Assembly (NCBI GenBank): GCA_030167125.1
Contig: CP126531.1
Coordinates: 1,426,001 to 1,490,000, forward strand
Source: Rhodanobacteraceae bacterium
Lineage (GTDB): Bacteria > Pseudomonadota > Gammaproteobacteria > Xanthomonadales > Rhodanobacteraceae
DNA: 64,000 nt
Direction: 5' to 3'
Positions 61,377 through 64,000 of this stretch are shown here, in pieces (position 1 is the first letter of the stretch; every line of letters begins with the position of its first letter). Position numbers and translations under genes: made by a program. A model generated the notes under the pieces. It was not told the origin of the DNA. It saw only the letters and a list, made by a program, of their open reading frames with translations, and searched no databases.

Positions 61377-63614
61377 TCACTTGCCTGCCGACGCGGCCGC
61401 GGAATAAACGACGGCGGGTTTGTACCGGGCGTAGTGCGCCAGCAACGCCCGAAAGCGCGCGTCGTGGCGGATGGGATCGAGTTCGGGGTCCAGCCACAGC
61501 ATCACCGGCGAGTAGCCGATGCCGATGCCGGGCGTGGCGAGTGACTTGGCGAGCCGCGGCACGGCAAGATCGGCGCGCCCGGCCTTGGCGTACAGGATCG
61601 CGCTTGTCAGCGTGTAACCCATGTGGGAGAACGGTTCCGCGATCCTGGCATCGATCGCTTGCGCCTTGGCCAATGCATCGAGTGCCTGCGCGGTGTGACC
61701 CAGACCCAGCTCGGCGCCGGCAACGTTCGCCCATTCATCCATTTGCTCCGCGCCCTGCTTCGCGGCGATTTCGGCGCGAAGCCTGGAAAGCGCCTGCTCG
61801 TACAGCGGCCGCGCGCGCGCGTTGTCGCCCATCAGCCAATAGCAATCGGCCTGCTGCTGCGTCTTGGACTCCTCGTTGCCTGGCGCGAAGTTGTCGGGCG
61901 TGTCCGGAATGCTGCCGAGCAAATCCAGTGCCTCGTGATAGTGGCGCTGATCGACCAGCAAACGGACACGGAACCACTCCAGGAACGGATCGTTGCCTTG
62001 CACCACGGCCAGCGCACGCGGGATGTCGCCGCTATCGAGCAGGATCGAGTACGCGTCATTGATTTTGGCGACCAGATTGCCGGGGTCCAGTGCCAGCGCG
62101 CGCTGGAAGACGCGTTCGGCATTGGGGTAGCGGCTGGTCATCATGTAGATGTGGCCCAGTTCGCGAACGCGCGAGGCATTGCGCGGATCGAGCGTCAGCG
62201 CTTTCTGCAACGCCGCGGTCGCCTTGTCGAAGTGGCCGAGATGGCTCTGGATGTAGCCTTGCGCCGCGAACGCGTCGGCATTGTCAGGCTCGATTTCGAG
62301 TGCCGCGGAGAAAGCCTTCAATGCTGCGCCGTAGTTGGCGTGCCCCCAGTACTCGCTGTAGCCGATGGCCAGATGCGAGGCGGCCAGATCGGGCTGCAGT
62401 TGCAGGGCACGTTCGGCATCGGCATGCGCCTGCTGGCGGAGTGCGGCAACGTCCTCGCCGCCGCCTCCCCACCACGCGAGCCGGCTCTCACCGAAAGACA
62501 GGCGCGCATGCGCCAGCGCGAAACCTGGATCCTGTTCGACCGCCTGCCGATACAGCGCAATCGCCGCTTTCATGCTGGCGGTATCGCCGTGGCTGTAACC
62601 CATGTAGGCCTGATACTCGGCGCGCAGGAACAGATCCCAGGCCGTCCGATTTGCGGTCGGTACCGTGGTCAATCTCGCCGCCTGCGTCGGCGACAACTTC
62701 GCATCGAGCGCCGCGGCGACCTGGCGGGCGACCTCGCCTTCCACGCCGATCACGTCGTCCAGCCTGCGCGTGTACGCCTGCGCCCAGACGTGGCTTTGGG
62801 TTCGGGCATCGATCAACTGCACGTTGATCAACACCCGATTGCCAGCCTTCTGCACGCTGCCCTCCAGCACGGCCGCGACGCCCAGTTGCTGGCCAATGGT
62901 CCTGAGGTCTGCCGGGTGGCTGGCGTATTGCTGGGTAGATGTGCGCGCGATGACTTTCAGGTTGCCGATGTCGGCAAGCCTCGTCAGGATCAGTTCCTGC
63001 ATGCCGGCGGTAAAGTATTCGTTGTTCCTGTCGCTGGACAGGTTCTCGAACGGCAGCACCGCGATCGATGCGCGGTTTGGCGGTGCCGCAGCGAAACGCG
63101 TCACCGCGAAGTATGCAAGCGCGCCCGCCAGCGGAAGCAGCAGCGCGGCGGCCCAGGCCACGCGCCGCCATCGTGGCGGCGATGCGACCGGTCTTGCACC
63201 GTTCCCGTCATTCTCCCGGAAAGCCGTGACGCCGGTGGCCGTTGCGGCCCCGCCCGGGTACGCCGTTCTGGGCACCCGCTGCGGTGTCGCGGTGAAGCGG
63301 TAGCTGCGTCCGGGCGAAGTAATGATGCAGCGATCCAGCGCGCCGTCGCCGTTCAGCGCCTTGCGCAGCAGCGAAATGTTGTGGCTGAGATTGTTTTCCT
63401 CGACGACCCGGCCCGGCCATACGGCTTCGAGCAACTCGTCCTTGTCGAGCAGGCGGTCCGGGTGTTCGACCAGGTACAGCAACGTGTCGAACACCTTCGG
63501 CGACAACGGAACCGGCACGCCATCGCGCAACAGCGTGCGCTTCAGCGGATCCAGGACGAAGGAGCCGAAGACGTACAAGCCCTTGTCTGACGACGAGATG
63601 TCCATGACATCCAT
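61377..63614 (-). CDS. CadC-like membrane transcription regulator with TPR repeats
   Basis: 745-residue regulator. An N-terminal OmpR-type winged helix covers about 12-105 (LSPKVFDTLLYLVEHPDRLL, NNLSHNISLLRKAL). A linker and one transmembrane helix (about 150-172) lead to a periplasmic TolB-like segment (ASIAVLPFENLSSD) and then several TPR repeats from about 335 to 620. It senses outside the membrane and binds DNA inside, like CadC, with an unknown signal. The start ATG 63614 has GGGAAG upstream; ATG 63605 is the alternative. Divergent from the secreted protein gene, a plausible target. Confidence 0.88.
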   Translation of the reverse strand: MDVMDISSSDKGLYVFGSFVLDPLKRTLLRDGVPVPLSPKVFDTLLYLVEHPDRLLDKDELLEAVWPGRVVEENNLSHNISLLRKALNGDGALDRCIITSPGRSYRFTATPQRVPRTAYPGGAATATGVTAFRENDGNGARPVASPPRWRRVAWAAALLLPLAGALAYFAVTRFAAAPPNRASIAVLPFENLSSDRNNEYFTAGMQELILTRLADIGNLKVIARTSTQQYASHPADLRTIGQQLGVAAVLEGSVQKAGNRVLINVQLIDARTQSHVWAQAYTRRLDDVIGVEGEVARQVAAALDAKLSPTQAARLTTVPTANRTAWDLFLRAEYQAYMGYSHGDTASMKAAIALYRQAVEQDPGFALAHARLSFGESRLAWWGGGGEDVAALRQQAHADAERALQLQPDLAASHLAIGYSEYWGHANYGAALKAFSAALEIEPDNADAFAAQGYIQSHLGHFDKATAALQKALTLDPRNASRVRELGHIYMMTSRYPNAERVFQRALALDPGNLVAKINDAYSILLDSGDIPRALAVVQGNDPFLEWFRVRLLVDQRHYHEALDLLGSIPDTPDNFAPGNEESKTQQQADCYWLMGDNARARPLYEQALSRLRAEIAAKQGAEQMDEWANVAGAELGLGHTAQALDALAKAQAIDARIAEPFSHMGYTLTSAILYAKAGRADLAVPRLAKSLATPGIGIGYSPVMLWLDPELDPIRHDARFRALLAHYARYKPAVVYSAAASAGK

Positions 63615-63747
63615 GAACTTCCCGAAACTTTCACAACGGCCGCAAGGATTTTCCAGGCGCTCCAGCATACACCGGGCCTGCTTGCCCGGCGGCGTGCAAC
63701 GACCGGCTGCCGGTGCGTCCCATCAGGTCGTACGAAGGAGGGTCGTC

Positions 63748-64000
63748 ATGCGTATCCCGAAATCATCCGGTTTCCTATCGCCCCGATTGGCGGCACTGGC
63801 CGCAGCGTGCCTGGCCGCCGCATTCGTCGCGCCGGGCTCGGCCGCCGCGCAGGGTGCTTCTCCCGGCTGGCGCCAACCTCGCCTCGTCGAATTCGATGCG
63901 CCCGGCGCGGCCACCACGGTTTCTCCCGTCTGCGGCGCGTACTGCGGAACCGTCGCATACGGCAATGACGATTGGGGCGACAGCGTCGGCTTCTACACCG
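63748..64000 (+). CDS. Secreted protein, N-terminal part (cut by window end)
   Basis: Open from ATG 63748 to the window end, 84 codons without a stop. GGAGG lies at good spacing. The signal peptide has a basic N-region, a hydrophobic core (LAALAAACLAAAFVAP) and an AAA cleavage region near residue 35. The mature start includes VEFDAPGAATTVSPVCGAYC and YGNDDWGDSVGFYT, reminiscent of extracellular proteins with FDAPGA/HAF-type repeats. Too short to assign. It shares a 133-bp divergent promoter region with the CadC-like regulator. Confidence 0.7.
   Translation, partial: MRIPKSSGFLSPRLAALAAACLAAAFVAPGSAAAQGASPGWRQPRLVEFDAPGAATTVSPVCGAYCGTVAYGNDDWGDSVGFYT

Overview
The window is GC-rich, gene-dense DNA from a gammaproteobacterium. 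It is most likely from the Xanthomonadales (Lysobacterales), and Rhodanobacteraceae would fit best. Grounds: the order maf-yceD-rpmF-fabH-fabD-fabG-acpP-fabF-pabB-pabC-mltG-tmk-holB-pilZ, a TrpR/YerC-type repressor heading a complete his operon, a HisRS of the form I associate with Xanthomonas, and tandem heptanucleotide repeats (GGGAATT, GGGGACC) of a kind I associate with this order. The assignment comes from memory of gene families and not from a search.

Layout. 0.4-3.4 kb: two tandem APC amino-acid permeases. 3.4-3.8 kb: a gene-free stretch with a candidate small RNA. 3.8-4.1 kb: a high-potential iron-sulfur protein on the minus strand. 4.3-9.7 kb: a plus-strand run with methionine-salvage genes mtnB, mtnD and mtnC around a PH-domain membrane protein, joined by ATGA overlaps to a C13 peptidase, a sugar nucleotidyltransferase and a sugar kinase. 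9.7-17.2 kb: the minus-strand operon hisR-like-G-D-C-B-H-A-F-IE, with a perfect operator palindrome at its promoter. 17.3-21 kb: histidine ammonia-lyase, a GIY-YIG gene between inverted repeats, and hisS. 21.1 kb: tRNA-Pro. 21.3-33.5 kb: pilZ, a PIG-L deacetylase, holB, tmk, mltG, pabC, pabB and the fatty-acid genes through rpmF and yceD, all minus strand. plsX is missing from its usual place.

33.5-38.6 kb: a small membrane protein, maf, and a MoxR/DUF58/transglutaminase set. 38.6-42.5 kb: slp, hinT, recR, ebfC and dnaX. 42.6-43 kb: tRNA-Ser(GGA), a structured repeat, and 4.5S RNA. 43-46.9 kb: moaE, moaD, moaC, moaA, an MBL-fold hydrolase and a Kdo kinase. 46.9-50.8 kb: a heptosyltransferase, DUF6165, a DJ-1 protein and a secreted amidase. 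51.2 kb: tRNA-Ser(CGA) with a second copy of the same structured repeat. 51.3-55.7 kb: an MltD-like lipoprotein, small ORFs, greB, a DUF202 protein and rimO. 55.9-61.4 kb: a plus-strand operon of dienelactone hydrolase, HIT protein, pxpB, pxpC, pxpA and a DUF969/DUF979 pair. That set probably imports 5-oxoproline and cleaves it to glutamate. 61.4-64 kb: a CadC-like regulator, divergent from a secreted protein cut by the window end.

The most unusual content is the layer of small structured repeats. Two copies of an element of about 88 bp lie just downstream of two different tRNA-Ser genes. Each is followed by a duplicate of that tRNA's own 3' end, and at least three hairpins show compensatory changes between the copies. 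A second structured repeat family, a recurring hairpin apex (CANGGATG), BIME-like CCCCCTTCC pairs, a 144-bp repeat lying in frame inside pxpB, and a 17-bp duplication that split the pxpA/DUF969 overlap all suggest active small-repeat spread in this genome.
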